Below, in pieces: positions 24,627 to 33,665 of a DNA stretch of 40,837 nt; the first letter of the stretch is position 1; each line of letters starts with the position of its first letter. The position numbers and the translations under genes are program-made. The notes under the pieces were generated by a model. It made no database searches. It saw only the letters and a program-made list of their open reading frames with translations, and had not been told where the DNA came from. The stretch lies in assembly GCA_947379755.1 (NCBI GenBank), contig CANCOC010000024.1, forward strand, positions 1 to 40,837, in the 5' to 3' direction. This stretch comes from Alcaligenaceae bacterium (GTDB taxonomy: Bacteria > Pseudomonadota > Gammaproteobacteria > Burkholderiales > Burkholderiaceae_B).

Positions 24627-25538
24627 TCAGGCGGCACGGCGGCCTGAAAACTGAATCGTTCCCAAGCCAATGCCAAGCACAATCAAGCCTGTCGCACTCA
24701 GCAGGTCACCGTCTAACGGCTCACCCAGCGCCCAGCTGGAAAAAAACAAAGCGACAACGGGAACACCTAACAAACCCATTGAAGTCACCGAAGCTGGCAA
24801 ATCCCGGCTGACAGTATTCATCGCCCAATAGGCAAACGCTGTACTGACAATACTGCCATAGGCAATCATAAGCAATAAATCGAACGACCAAATGACATTA
24901 GGTACGCCCTCGGTCATCCACGCAAGGATAGTCAAAAGCACTCCAGCAAAAAGCAGCTGCCAGGGCACGAGTTCAAAGAGAGGGGTTGTCCAGACATGTG
25001 CGCGACCGTACACAATACTCAATGCCCAGGAAAGCGCACCGAGCAGAATCAGAACATGCCCAATTACAATGTGAGGGTCCTGCCAATCCATGGAACCTGG
25101 TTGCATGATCAGCAGCAGCCCTCCCAGACCGCAGAGCATGCCAAGCGTTTTGCGAAGGGTAAATGGCTCTTTAAGAAAGAACCATGCAGCAGGAAATACC
25201 CACAGAGGGGTGGTGTATGCAAGTACGACTGACCTTCCGGCCGGCAGATATAGCAGGCCAAAACTGACCAGCACAGAAAACCCAACCATATGAAATGCAC
25301 CCATGCTGAATATGATGGGTAAATCGGCCTTGACCGGAACAGTCAGGCGCCCCATTACCAGGCAGACCAGCCAGTAAATGATACATGCGGGGACGATGCG
25401 GGAGACGACCGCCCATACGGGGGGCAAGTGAGACAGCAGCGTTTTATTGACTGTCCATGTCAGTCCCCATCCGACCATCAGCATTAACAAAAGAATAAAG
25501 GCATTGCGGCGAGCAAAGGGATTGATCGATGAATTCAA
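24627..25538 (-). CDS. EamA-family drug/metabolite exporter (DMT superfamily)
   Basis: A 303-residue inner-membrane protein with ten hydrophobic helices arranged as two EamA repeats. The first repeat starts near residue 12 (LLMLMVGWGLTWTVNK) and the second near residue 158 (IGHVLILLGALSWALSIVYGR). Conserved positions include WG.TW near the start of repeat one and the P.......G pattern before each fifth helix. Such transporters export amino acids, nucleotides or drugs. The start is a TTG at 25538, because an in-frame stop lies 30 nt upstream and no ATG is available before the first helix. A triple 13-bp repeat lies just upstream (25562-25600). Substrate unknown. Confidence 0.92.
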   Translation of the reverse strand: MNSSINPFARRNAFILLLMLMVGWGLTWTVNKTLLSHLPPVWAVVSRIVPACIIYWLVCLVMGRLTVPVKADLPIIFSMGAFHMVGFSVLVSFGLLYLPAGRSVVLAYTTPLWVFPAAWFFLKEPFTLRKTLGMLCGLGGLLLIMQPGSMDWQDPHIVIGHVLILLGALSWALSIVYGRAHVWTTPLFELVPWQLLFAGVLLTILAWMTEGVPNVIWSFDLLLMIAYGSIVSTAFAYWAMNTVSRDLPASVTSMGLLGVPVVALFFSSWALGEPLDGDLLSATGLIVLGIGLGTIQFSGRRAA

Positions 25539-25561
25539 GGTAGTCTCGAAGACCCGGTAAT

Positions 25562-25600
25562 GTTAAGTACACAGGTTAAGTACACAGGTTAAGTACATAG
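25562..25600. repeat. Three tandem copies of a 13-bp repeat (GTTAAGTACACAG)
   Basis: Units 25562-25574 and 25575-25587 are identical. The third, 25588-25600, differs at one base (ACATAG instead of ACACAG). The block occupies the short region between the TTG start of the EamA gene and the end of the next Bug gene. It could be a multi-copy regulator site, or simply replication slippage. No spacers exist, so it is not a CRISPR. Confidence 0.85.
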
Positions 25601-25633
25601 CAAGGTAACAATACACTACAGGCATTCATTTTT

Positions 25634-26596
25634 TTACTTGATTTTCAAATTAAATTCCTCGGCCACTCTTTCATCATCATCAAGTTGACGGGAATAGAAT
25701 TTTATAAAATCCTGATGGCTCAGGTATGCCTGATCAATGCCCAGTTTATGTAAGGACTCAATAACTTCAGGCATGTTCATGACCAGAGCCATCGCTGCAG
25801 AAATTTTTTCTGCAATGGGCGTAGGGGTGTTTTTGGGTGCCATCATTCCCCACCAGACGATGAACTCATCATTTGGCACGCCAGCTTCACCCATTGTGGG
25901 CACATCCGGCAGGGCAAAAAACCGTTCAGTTCCCGTCACAGCCAACGCCCGAAGTTTGCCACTCTGGATCTGGGCAAGCACTTCGCTGGCTGGATTGACC
26001 ATAAAAGTTAAACGCTGCGTCAATAAATCTGGAATGGCTAGCGAACCACCCTTATAGAGGATTTGAACAGGTGTTGAATTCAAATGTTTGATAAACATAA
26101 TGGTTGGAGGCGAACCTATGCCAATGACGCCGTAGGAACTCTTTTCCGGATGTGCTCTGACGTAGCGCACCAGTTCAGATACGCTTTTAACAGGCATCTC
26201 TGCTGAGACAACCAAAATACTCGGTGAGCGCCCCGCTCTCGCCACAGGCAGTAAATCCGTCCTGGCGTCATATGTCAGGTCTTTCATCGTCGCGCGATTG
26301 GTACTTAAAAAACTCGCGCCCATGAGCAGTGTGTAACCATCAGGTGCGGCCTTAGCAACAAAATCTGCTCCAATATTGCCGTTTGCGCCGGACTTGTTGT
26401 CTATCACGATCGTCTGACCTAGCAGCGGGCTCAAGTAGCGCACGACCACCCGCGTAATGTTGTCCACACCACCACCGACAGCATATGGCACGATCATATG
26501 GATGGGCTTGTCAGGATACTGCTGAGCCAGTGATACTGAGCCAACGCCCAGGAATATAGCAACCGCTAGCGCGAACTTCAGAAGACTGTCTCTCAT
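25634..26596 (-). CDS. Bug/TctC-family periplasmic solute-binding receptor (5 of 5)
   Basis: A 320-residue exported receptor when started at the ATG at 26596, which has CAGGG 8 nt upstream and begins a normal signal peptide (RDSLLK n-region, SLA-QQ cleavage). An in-frame ATG at 26602 is as good, and one at 26635 would add a 13-residue leader. The mature protein opens YPDKPIHMIVPYAVGGGVDNITR. AVGGGVDN replaces the usual PPGG.TD, so the carboxylate-binding loop differs. The central loop is also shortened (VQILYKGGSLAIPDLLTQ). The gene is followed at 33 bp by the repeat block and the EamA gene on the same strand. Confidence 0.93.
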   Translation of the reverse strand: MRDSLLKFALAVAIFLGVGSVSLAQQYPDKPIHMIVPYAVGGGVDNITRVVVRYLSPLLGQTIVIDNKSGANGNIGADFVAKAAPDGYTLLMGASFLSTNRATMKDLTYDARTDLLPVARAGRSPSILVVSAEMPVKSVSELVRYVRAHPEKSSYGVIGIGSPPTIMFIKHLNSTPVQILYKGGSLAIPDLLTQRLTFMVNPASEVLAQIQSGKLRALAVTGTERFFALPDVPTMGEAGVPNDEFIVWWGMMAPKNTPTPIAEKISAAMALVMNMPEVIESLHKLGIDQAYLSHQDFIKFYSRQLDDDERVAEEFNLKIK

Positions 26597-26703
26597 TTGC
26601 ATACCCTGTAAAAAAGGATGTCGCATTATTGTCATTATTTATGATCTGAGATAAGTCTACTTCAAAAGTCTACCCGCCCCCATCAGGGTATCCTCGCGAG
26701 CAT

Positions 26704-27579
26704 TCAGGCACCGCCACAGGACCCACCCGACTGATCGTCAATCTTGTACATAAAACTCCAATTATCAGATGCGATCAACGGCTGACTTGCAATTGCATGC
26801 TCAACGCCAGCCGAGATTCCATGCGCTTGCCCATCAATCAGTCCCAGAACCGTTGTATTCAATGCATTGGATGCTTTCAATAAGGAAGACGGATCTACAG
26901 ATACTGACTTATTCAGCAGCTCACTTTCTGTAATCACGTGGCGATAGACTTCCTGATTGTCCAGAAACAGAATCAGACTGTCTCCTGTCGAAGCATTTTG
27001 TAAATGAATGTCATAAACAGGAAGTGATTCTGAGCTGTGCATGCCAGCGGACGTCGTCGTCATATCCCCGACTCTCTGGGATGTGATGAATGCATCAGAC
27101 TGAATCACTTGCCGTAAATGATACACATCAGATGGCAACGCTTGTTCACCAGCGATACGATCAATTACCTGGTGAAAATTACCTGCACCGACATAATCAC
27201 TGAAAATGAGCGCATTGATTTCTTCGGGCGTAATAGTGATATTTGATTGCGCACGATAGGCCTGCCCATTCTCCATTTCAACAATTGCCGATAACGCACT
27301 GATTGACTGTAGCTGATGGCTACCCAAAACCGCTGGTGACCAGACAGGTGGGTGAAGTGAATCCTGCAGCAATTCACCAGCCAATACAGTATTCACTAAA
27401 TTTTGCACGTTGAAAGAACTGTCTTTATGCGCAACATCGTTTGCAAGTATCGTTTCATTGACATGTGTCAGATTTTCACTGTTCACACCCACGATGCCGG
27501 CTCGAACGTAATCGTCCGGAGTCAGTGCACGTTGAACCCCACTGTTTGCCGGGTAAATAAAATCTTTTAGTGTATTCAT
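26704..27579 (-). CDS. Adhesin-repeat-like protein with GGSCGGA C-terminus, function unknown
   Basis: A 291-residue protein from the ATG at 27579, which has a GAGG ribosome-binding site at about 9 nt; a TTG 15 nt earlier is less likely. Residues about 17-60 (LTPDDYVRAGIVGVNSENL, then VNETI and QNLVNTVL) look like one copy of the roughly 45-residue helical unit found in tandem in large Bap/RTX-type surface adhesins (pattern DY..AGV.GV...NL..VN). The central 180 residues have no family I know. A Ser/Thr-rich beta part (YDIHLQNASTGDSLILFLDNQEVYRHVI) resembles an Ig-like strand pair. The protein ends DDQSGGSCGGA, with its only cysteine in a glycine setting. No signal peptide is present, so if it is surface-exposed it would need type I secretion or similar. 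Confidence 0.7.
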   Translation of the reverse strand: MNTLKDFIYPANSGVQRALTPDDYVRAGIVGVNSENLTHVNETILANDVAHKDSSFNVQNLVNTVLAGELLQDSLHPPVWSPAVLGSHQLQSISALSAIVEMENGQAYRAQSNITITPEEINALIFSDYVGAGNFHQVIDRIAGEQALPSDVYHLRQVIQSDAFITSQRVGDMTTTSAGMHSSESLPVYDIHLQNASTGDSLILFLDNQEVYRHVITESELLNKSVSVDPSSLLKASNALNTTVLGLIDGQAHGISAGVEHAIASQPLIASDNWSFMYKIDDQSGGSCGGA

Positions 27580-27766
27580 TGCTATGAGCCTCAATCAATT
27601 AACGTTTCACACCACCGAAAAATGGATTCCGGCCTGCGTATGAAAAAATTATATTGATTTGGTTGTCATTTCAACATACACCAGATGGACTGTTTTTTAA
27701 TGATCGGTGCAAGTTAAAACTGAACCTTTGACCCGTTGAGCGTCCTGGAGTCACTGCAAGCATCAT

Positions 27767-27796
27767 CCGACGCATAATCAAAAAAATATGCGTCGG
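27767..27796. repeat. Perfect 10-bp inverted repeat (hairpin) between ygiQ and the adhesin-like gene
   Basis: CCGACGCATA (27767-27776) and TATGCGTCGG (27787-27796) are exact reverse complements with a 10-nt A-rich loop. The hairpin is 39 nt past the ygiQ stop on the minus strand, in a 255-bp gap. There is no U-run after the stem in either direction, so it may be a weak or Rho-aided terminator, an mRNA-stabilising 3' end or an operator. Confidence 0.6.
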
Positions 27797-27834
27797 CGAT
27801 ATAAATAAGCGCTCCACACCTATGCGTTCCACAC

Positions 27835-30138
27835 CTATTTACGTGGTGGCAAGCCTGTGTGTTGCGTCAACAGTCGACCCGGCTTTAAGCCGCCTCGTAC
27901 GGTTGCACCGGTACTGTTTTTACGCCGAGTGCTCGTGTAGCTGCCATCTGTCAACGGCTGATGAAAGGGAATCAGATGCCTTTTTCCATTGCCTATCAGG
28001 TCCGCGCGTCCCATCGCCTTGAGAGCCTCGCGCAGCAGGGGCCAGTTGTTCGCATCGTGATAACGCAAAAATGCCTTATGCAGCCGACGACGTCGATCTC
28101 CGCGGACAATATCAACGGTTTCGCTCTCGCGTGTCACCCGCCCAAGCGGATTACGTCCCGAGTGATACATCGCTGTCGCGGTTGCCATCGGGCTCGGATA
28201 GAAGGTTTGCACCTGATCAGCACGAAAGCCATGACTCTTGAGCCATATCGCCAGATGCATCATGTCTTCGTCGCTCGTTCCCGGGTGTGCGGCAATGAAA
28301 TACGGTACTAAAAACTGCTTTTTGCCTGCTTGCTCACTGAACTTATCAAACAATCGCTTGAATGTATCGTAACTACCAATACCGGGCTTCATCATCTTGG
28401 AGAGGGGGCCCATCTCGGTATGCTCTGGTGCTATTTTCAGATAGCCACCCACATGATGCGTGACAAGCTCGCGGATATATTCCGGAGATTTCACAGCAAG
28501 GTCATAACGCAAACCCGAACTAATCAGGATTTTTTTCACGCCTTTTAAGGCGCGGGCACGCCTATACATATGAATCAGTGAGCTGTGATCCGTATTCAGG
28601 TTTTGGCAAACATCAGGGTATACACAACTTGGCTTGCGGCAAGCCGACTCAATTTCAGGGCTTTTACAACCGATACGGTACATGTTGGCGGTCGGGCCGC
28701 CTAAATCGGAAATCACACCCGTAAAACCAGGCACTTTATCGCGAATATCCTCTATTTCACGAATGACAGAGTCTTCGCTTCGGCTCTGGATGATTCGACC
28801 TTCATGCTCTGTGATCGAACAAAATGTACAACCACCAAAACAACCCCGCATGATGTTGACGCTAAACCGAATCATTTCCCAGGCTGGGATCTTGGTCTCA
28901 CCATCGTGGCTTCCATTCTCGTCCGCATAGGCAGGATGAGGGCTGCGCGCATAAGGCAAATCAAAGACCAGATCCATTTCAGAGGTTGTAAGCGGGATTG
29001 GCGGCGGATTGATCCAGAGGTCGCGCGCCGTGCGTCCCACGCCGTGAGCCTGCACGAGAGCGCGTGCATTACCGGGATTCGTCTCCAAATGCAGCACACG
29101 GTTGGCATGTGCATACAGAACAGGGTCTGATTTCACTTGCTCGTAGGAAGGCAGGCGGATCACGCTCCGGTCTCGAGGGGGAACCTTAAGCTTGCCCTTT
29201 ACCTGCAATGACGGATTCGGTGAAAAAACGAGTGGTGCCTCGCCTGCTGTTAAAGAACGTTTGCCAGCATTTTTAGTGTTGACTGCGTCAGCAACTGTGC
29301 GTGCCTCATCATTACGCGCACAGGTTTGTCCTTGTTCAAGCGCCTGCTCACTGATCATCAAGTAAGGGTTGACGTGGGCTTCAACTCTGCCCGGTGCGTC
29401 AACGCTGGTAGAGTCGATCTCCAGCCAGCCCTCGGGTGTCTCGCGGCGCATAAAAGCGGTGCCTCGAACATCAGTAATTTGGTGAACAGGCTCTTTAGCA
29501 GCGAGTCGATGAGCAATTTCGACTACCGCGCGCTCCGCGTTGCCATACAACAGCAAATCACACTTGCTGTCGATCGCCACCGAGCGTCGAACCTTATCTG
29601 ACCAATAGTCGTAATGTGCGATCCGTCGCAACGAGCCTTCTATCCCGCCTAATACAATCGGGACATCTTTATAAGCTTCTTTACAGCGCTGGGTGTACAC
29701 AATCGCGGCGTGATCAGGTCGCCGACCTCCGACGTCTCCTGGCGTGTACGCATCATCACTGCGCATTTTGCGATCCGCGGTATATCGATTGATCATCGAG
29801 TCCATGTTGCCAGCAGTCACGCCAAAAAATAAATTCGGCTTGCCCAGGACTTTGAATGGCTCGGCGCTCTGCCAGTCTGGCTGCGCGATGATGCCCACCC
29901 GGAACCCTTGATTTTCAAGCATCCGCCCGATCACCGCCATACCAAAGCTCGGGTGATCCACATACGCATCCCCCGTGACAATAATAATGTCACAGCTGTC
30001 CCATCCAAGCTGAGTCATTTCATCACGACTCATCGGTAAAAAAGGCGCCGCTCCAAAGCGCTCAGCCCAGAACTTGCGATAGCTACCCAGAGGTTTAGCG
30101 TTACGCGGGAAGAAGGAAACGTCAGTGTAGGTAGTCAT
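27835..30138 (-). CDS. ygiQ: YgiQ-family radical SAM protein
   Basis: A 767-residue cytosolic radical-SAM enzyme of the YgiQ (UPF0313) family, of normal length. The iron-sulfur motif C-x3-C-x2-C is visible in [18 protein letters not shown] near residue 430. The N-terminal domain ([25 protein letters not shown]) resembles a cobalamin-binding-like fold. The C-terminal part contains the further family blocks [22 protein letters not shown] and KIAPEHTE. The reaction is not established for the family. The gene begins 8 bp after the yghU stop and is probably cotranscribed with it. The best Shine-Dalgarno (AAGGAG) lies inside the yghU end, about 16 nt upstream of the ATG, suggesting coupling. Confidence 0.95.
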   Translation of the reverse strand: MTTYTDVSFFPRNAKPLGSYRKFWAERFGAAPFLPMSRDEMTQLGWDSCDIIIVTGDAYVDHPSFGMAVIGRMLENQGFRVGIIAQPDWQSAEPFKVLGKPNLFFGVTAGNMDSMINRYTADRKMRSDDAYTPGDVGGRRPDHAAIVYTQRCKEAYKDVPIVLGGIEGSLRRIAHYDYWSDKVRRSVAIDSKCDLLLYGNAERAVVEIAHRLAAKEPVHQITDVRGTAFMRRETPEGWLEIDSTSVDAPGRVEAHVNPYLMISEQALEQGQTCARNDEARTVADAVNTKNAGKRSLTAGEAPLVFSPNPSLQVKGKLKVPPRDRSVIRLPSYEQVKSDPVLYAHANRVLHLETNPGNARALVQAHGVGRTARDLWINPPPIPLTTSEMDLVFDLPYARSPHPAYADENGSHDGETKIPAWEMIRFSVNIMRGCFGGCTFCSITEHEGRIIQSRSEDSVIREIEDIRDKVPGFTGVISDLGGPTANMYRIGCKSPEIESACRKPSCVYPDVCQNLNTDHSSLIHMYRRARALKGVKKILISSGLRYDLAVKSPEYIRELVTHHVGGYLKIAPEHTEMGPLSKMMKPGIGSYDTFKRLFDKFSEQAGKKQFLVPYFIAAHPGTSDEDMMHLAIWLKSHGFRADQVQTFYPSPMATATAMYHSGRNPLGRVTRESETVDIVRGDRRRRLHKAFLRYHDANNWPLLREALKAMGRADLIGNGKRHLIPFHQPLTDGSYTSTRRKNSTGATVRGGLKPGRLLTQHTGLPPRK

Positions 30139-30146
30139 ATAAATTA

Positions 30147-31022
30147 CTAGGTTGCTCCTTTGAGCTTATCCTGAGTTTTGGTGTCGAAATCGCTGGCATC
30201 GTGACGCTCGTGAAGCTGCTCTGATGGCTCGCCACTCGTGCGGTTCACCATGCGACCACGTTTCACCGCGGGGCGATTAGAAATAAGATCCGCCCAGCGC
30301 TGAACATGTTTATATTCATTCACGCTGAGAAACTCGCCCGCACTATACAACCAACCCTTGACAAGCCCCCCGTACCATGGAAATACAGCTATATCGGCAA
30401 TCGTGAATTCGCCTGCGGCGAGGTATTCGTGATCAGCCAAGTGTCGGTCCAGAACATCGAGCTCTCGCTTGACCTCCATGGTAAAGCGGTCTATCGCATA
30501 TTCGATCCTAGTCGGTGCGTAAGCATAGAAGTGGCCGAACCCTCCTCCCAGATAGGGGGCACTACCCATTTGCCAGAACAGCCAGTTTAAAGTCTCAGTT
30601 CGGTCAGCAAGGTTTTTAGGAAGGAATGATCCAAATTTCTCTGAGAGATAGAGCAGGATGGAGCCTGATTCAAACACTCGAATCGGCTCGGGCCCACTAC
30701 GATCCAGCAGCGCCGGAATCTTGGAGTTCGGATTGATATCAACAAAGCCCGAACCAAACTGATCACCCTTTCGAATATCGATCAACCACGCATCATATTC
30801 TGCGCCCGCATGACCGAGCGCGAGCAGTTCTTCCAGAAGGATCGTGACTTTTACTCCGTTCGGTGTACCCAGCGAATACAGCTGCAGCGGGTGGCGTCCA
30901 ACCGGAAGCTTTTTATCATGTGTCGGGCCCGCAGTCGGTCGATTGATGCTCGCGAAGGCTCCGCCGTTCGGCTGGCTCCAGGTCCATACCTTTGGTGGAA
31001 CATATGTGTTGGAATCTGTCAT
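30147..31022 (-). CDS. yghU: YghU-type glutathione-dependent disulfide-bond oxidoreductase (GST fold)
   Basis: A 291-residue Nu-class GST. The N-terminal extension ([27 protein letters not shown]) that wraps the active site is typical of YghU. The thioredoxin fold follows with [20 protein letters not shown], where a Thr-Pro-Asn pattern replaces the classical Tyr/Ser. [12 protein letters not shown] gives the cis-proline and [15 protein letters not shown] the glutathione-binding Glu-Ser. YghU binds two glutathiones and reduces disulfides or peroxides. Length is normal. It is the first gene of a two-gene unit with ygiQ, 8 bp apart. A terminator of the next minus-strand gene lies upstream. Confidence 0.94.
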   Translation of the reverse strand: MTDSNTYVPPKVWTWSQPNGGAFASINRPTAGPTHDKKLPVGRHPLQLYSLGTPNGVKVTILLEELLALGHAGAEYDAWLIDIRKGDQFGSGFVDINPNSKIPALLDRSGPEPIRVFESGSILLYLSEKFGSFLPKNLADRTETLNWLFWQMGSAPYLGGGFGHFYAYAPTRIEYAIDRFTMEVKRELDVLDRHLADHEYLAAGEFTIADIAVFPWYGGLVKGWLYSAGEFLSVNEYKHVQRWADLISNRPAVKRGRMVNRTSGEPSEQLHERHDASDFDTKTQDKLKGAT

Positions 31023-31194
31023 CTTAGTTCTCTCACTCTTCCGTAACTAGCGTCTTGCAAACGCTTGCGTGACATCATCAGCATGCAGTCGATCTCGGCA
31101 CGTTTGACTGACTCAATTTTTGCATAGCCAATTTTAGCTAGATTATTGAGAAATAAGGCTTTTAACCTATTAGAAAGTACGACTTATTCTTGTT

Positions 31195-31224
31195 AAAACA
31201 AAAAACCCAGCCTTGAAAGCTGGG
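31195..31224 (-). terminator. Intrinsic terminator of the VOC gene
   Basis: On the minus strand, CCCAGC (31219-31224 read in reverse) pairs with GCTGGG (31206-31211) around a 7-nt loop. A run of T follows, complementary to the A-tract at about 31196-31205. It is just downstream of the VOC stop at 31234, so it ends that transcript before the yghU promoter region. Confidence 0.8.
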
Positions 31225-31233
31225 CAAAGTCAT

Positions 31234-31617
31234 TTATTTAGGCACTCTGAACATTGAACAAATCTTGTTTCCGGTCGGATCACGCAGATAAGCAAGGTAC
31301 ATTTTGCCGGCAGGACCCTCTCGATAACCTGGTGGGTCTTCACACGTTATTCCGCCATTCGCAACACCAGCGGCATGAAAAGCACTGACCTGCTCGACCG
31401 ATTGCGCAGCAAACCCAATCGTGCCGCCATTGGCTGGAGTCGCCGCTTTACCATCTATTGGTAACGAAAAGGAAAAAGCACCTGAGGGAGTTCGATAAAA
31501 ATACCTAGTATCGCGATTGATTACACCTGGGCCGATACCCAGCGCACCTAACGTAGCGTCGTAGAACTTTCTGGACGCTTCCAAATCGTTTGTTCCCAAC
31601 ATCACATGACTAAACAT
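31234..31617 (-). CDS. VOC (glyoxalase/dioxygenase-fold) family protein
   Basis: A 127-residue protein formed of two beta-alpha-beta-beta-beta modules. MFSHVMLGTNDLEASRKFYDATLGALG gives the first, with a possible metal ligand H4. The second runs from about residue 68 to the end, with YLRDPTGNKIC as the typical closing strand. This is the small VOC group often annotated as glyoxalase/bleomycin-resistance-like. The actual substrate is not deducible, and a resistance role is not implied. A GGAGA ribosome-binding site sits 5 nt before the ATG, and a clean terminator follows. It is a single-gene unit divergent from the metallophosphoesterase gene, with about 100 bp between them. Confidence 0.92.
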   Translation of the reverse strand: MFSHVMLGTNDLEASRKFYDATLGALGIGPGVINRDTRYFYRTPSGAFSFSLPIDGKAATPANGGTIGFAAQSVEQVSAFHAAGVANGGITCEDPPGYREGPAGKMYLAYLRDPTGNKICSMFRVPK

Positions 31618-31720
31618 ATTGTCTCCAGAGGTAAATTAGTAAAAAATGCGTCCCTGTCGGACCTCGACAAGAGTAGTCTATTAACTGTGATAATGACTAA
31701 AAATGGGGTAAATCACTGGC

Positions 31721-33499
31721 ATGTTCAACATTAAGAGACGTGACTTCATCAAACTCGCTGCAATGGCCTGGCAGATTTTAGGGGATAGCTCGCTTGCATT
31801 TGCCAAAACCCTGCAAAGTGCATTGAATTCACAGTCTTCGACCACCTACCCCATTGAGCTCGATGTAATCACTAGCCTTGAACGAACCATCAGGCCCAGC
31901 CCTGAAATAAGCGGCCTACCCCCTAAAGAGTTATCAAAGCTCTCTCAATACCCCCACTACGGCTATGGCAAATGGTCCTTTGGTCCCGGGCTCGTTGCCG
32001 AGATTCGCAATGATCTGATGCCGGACAACTTTTCAGACACAAAAGTGAGTCATCCATTAAAGCTGATTCATTTTTTTACGATCACTGATATCCATATCAC
32101 CGATAAGGAATCGCCTTCTCAATTCATTTATTTGCAACAAGCTGACCAGACTGGCGAACACGTCACGTCTATTTATTCTCCAGTCATGCCTTATACGACA
32201 CACGTGCTGGACGCAGCTGTTCAGACGATTAATGCCATCCACAAAAAAAATAAAATGGATTTTGGTTTGTCATTAGGTGATACCTGTAATAGCACGCAGT
32301 ACAACGAATTGCGCTGGTATATCGATGTAATGGATGGTGGAGTCATTACCCCGAGTTCAGGTGCTCATGCCGGGGCAAATACCGTTGATTATCAAAAGCC
32401 CTTCAAAGCTGCCGGTTTGGATCGATCAATACCCTGGTATCAGGTGCTCGGAAATCATGATCACTTTTGGCTGGGCTCTTTTCCAGTTAACGATTATCTT
32501 CGAGCATCCTATGTCAGTGATACGGTAGTCGCGTTAGGCGATGCTTTTCAAAAACCTGAAAACCTGTTTAAACCTGATTACTACATGGGGGCCTTGGATG
32601 GCTCAACATCTGAGGCAAAAATCATTGGGGCTGGGCCTGTCGCGAGTTTTACAGCCCCCCCAAAAGTCGTTGCAGATCCTGATCGCCGGTCCTTGCGCAG
32701 ACAAGAGTGGATGGAGGAGTTTTTTAAGTCGTCCACTGCACCAGCTGGCCATGGCTTTACTCTGGAGAATACAAAAAAAGGATTCGCCTGCTACAGCTTT
32801 ATTCCAAAGTCAGATCTGCCACTTAAAGTGATTGTCTTGGATGATACGCAGAATGAAAACGATGGGTCCGATGACATTCATGGTCATGGCTTTTTAGATC
32901 AGACGCGTTACACCTGGCTCAAAAAAGAGCTTGCTGATGGACAGTCAGCAGGTCAACTCATGATCATTGCAGCCCATATCCCTATTGCTGTTGAACCAGA
33001 TCATTCAGAGGTCGAGTGGTGGCTGAGTCCATTGAATGCCGTGACATTACCTGAATTAGTGGCTGAGCTGCATCGTTACCCAAATCTCTTGATGTGGTTA
33101 GCGGGACATCGACATTTCAATACGGTTAAAGCTTTTGTTTCACCTGACCCGATACTCGCACCAGAAAAAGGTTTTTGGCAGGTAGAGACAGCTTCTCTGC
33201 GAGACTTTCCGCAGCAGTTTCGTACTTTTGAAATTTTGTTAAATACTGATTACAGTGTTTCTATCAGGACGGTTAATGTTGATCCATCGGTCAGTGAGGG
33301 AACTCCAGCGGCAAAATCGCGCCATTATGCGGTGGCCGCTCAGCAAATCGTCAAGACCAAGGGCATATATCAAAACCCCAGCTCATTACCCGATCCATCC
33401 ATCAGGCCAATGCCTTCTGGTTCCTACAATGCAGAACTGAGAAAACAATTGAGTTCCGGGATGATTGCGACGCTCAAAATGCAGTATGTTTTCACCTGA
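31721..33499 (+). CDS. Tat-exported metallophosphoesterase (TIGR03768-like)
   Basis: A 592-residue protein with an N-terminal twin-arginine signal (IKRRDFIKLAA, then a weakly hydrophobic stretch ending LAFAK), so it is exported folded with its metals. The calcineurin-like metal motifs are all present: TDIHIT near residue 124, LGDTCN near 187, LGNHDHFW near 245, AAHIPI near 419 and AGHRHFN near 465. Overall length and layout resemble the TIGR03768 group of large periplasmic metallophosphoesterases. The substrate, probably a phosphate ester or diester, is unknown. Two long inserts between the metal motifs are predicted to cover the active site. No strong ribosome-binding site is seen before the ATG. 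The kup gene follows after 166 bp on the same strand. Confidence 0.88.
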   Translation: MFNIKRRDFIKLAAMAWQILGDSSLAFAKTLQSALNSQSSTTYPIELDVITSLERTIRPSPEISGLPPKELSKLSQYPHYGYGKWSFGPGLVAEIRNDLMPDNFSDTKVSHPLKLIHFFTITDIHITDKESPSQFIYLQQADQTGEHVTSIYSPVMPYTTHVLDAAVQTINAIHKKNKMDFGLSLGDTCNSTQYNELRWYIDVMDGGVITPSSGAHAGANTVDYQKPFKAAGLDRSIPWYQVLGNHDHFWLGSFPVNDYLRASYVSDTVVALGDAFQKPENLFKPDYYMGALDGSTSEAKIIGAGPVASFTAPPKVVADPDRRSLRRQEWMEEFFKSSTAPAGHGFTLENTKKGFACYSFIPKSDLPLKVIVLDDTQNENDGSDDIHGHGFLDQTRYTWLKKELADGQSAGQLMIIAAHIPIAVEPDHSEVEWWLSPLNAVTLPELVAELHRYPNLLMWLAGHRHFNTVKAFVSPDPILAPEKGFWQVETASLRDFPQQFRTFEILLNTDYSVSIRTVNVDPSVSEGTPAAKSRHYAVAAQQIVKTKGIYQNPSSLPDPSIRPMPSGSYNAELRKQLSSGMIATLKMQYVFT

Positions 33500-33665
33500 T
33501 GTGACAGAGATGCAAGCCAGTTACGCGGTGTAGCAACGGCTATTATCGGTCGGGCACTCAACCTGAGTCTGCCGCCCGCTCTAGAATTCAACCATATCAT
33601 CAAAGTATTCCTTGATCCACACATGCTCCGTGTTGAATCTCTCTGCAGGCATATAAACTATCTGA

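Noticed and set aside
25562-25600. CRISPR array
   Set aside because: The 13-bp units are directly joined without spacers, and no cas genes are near.
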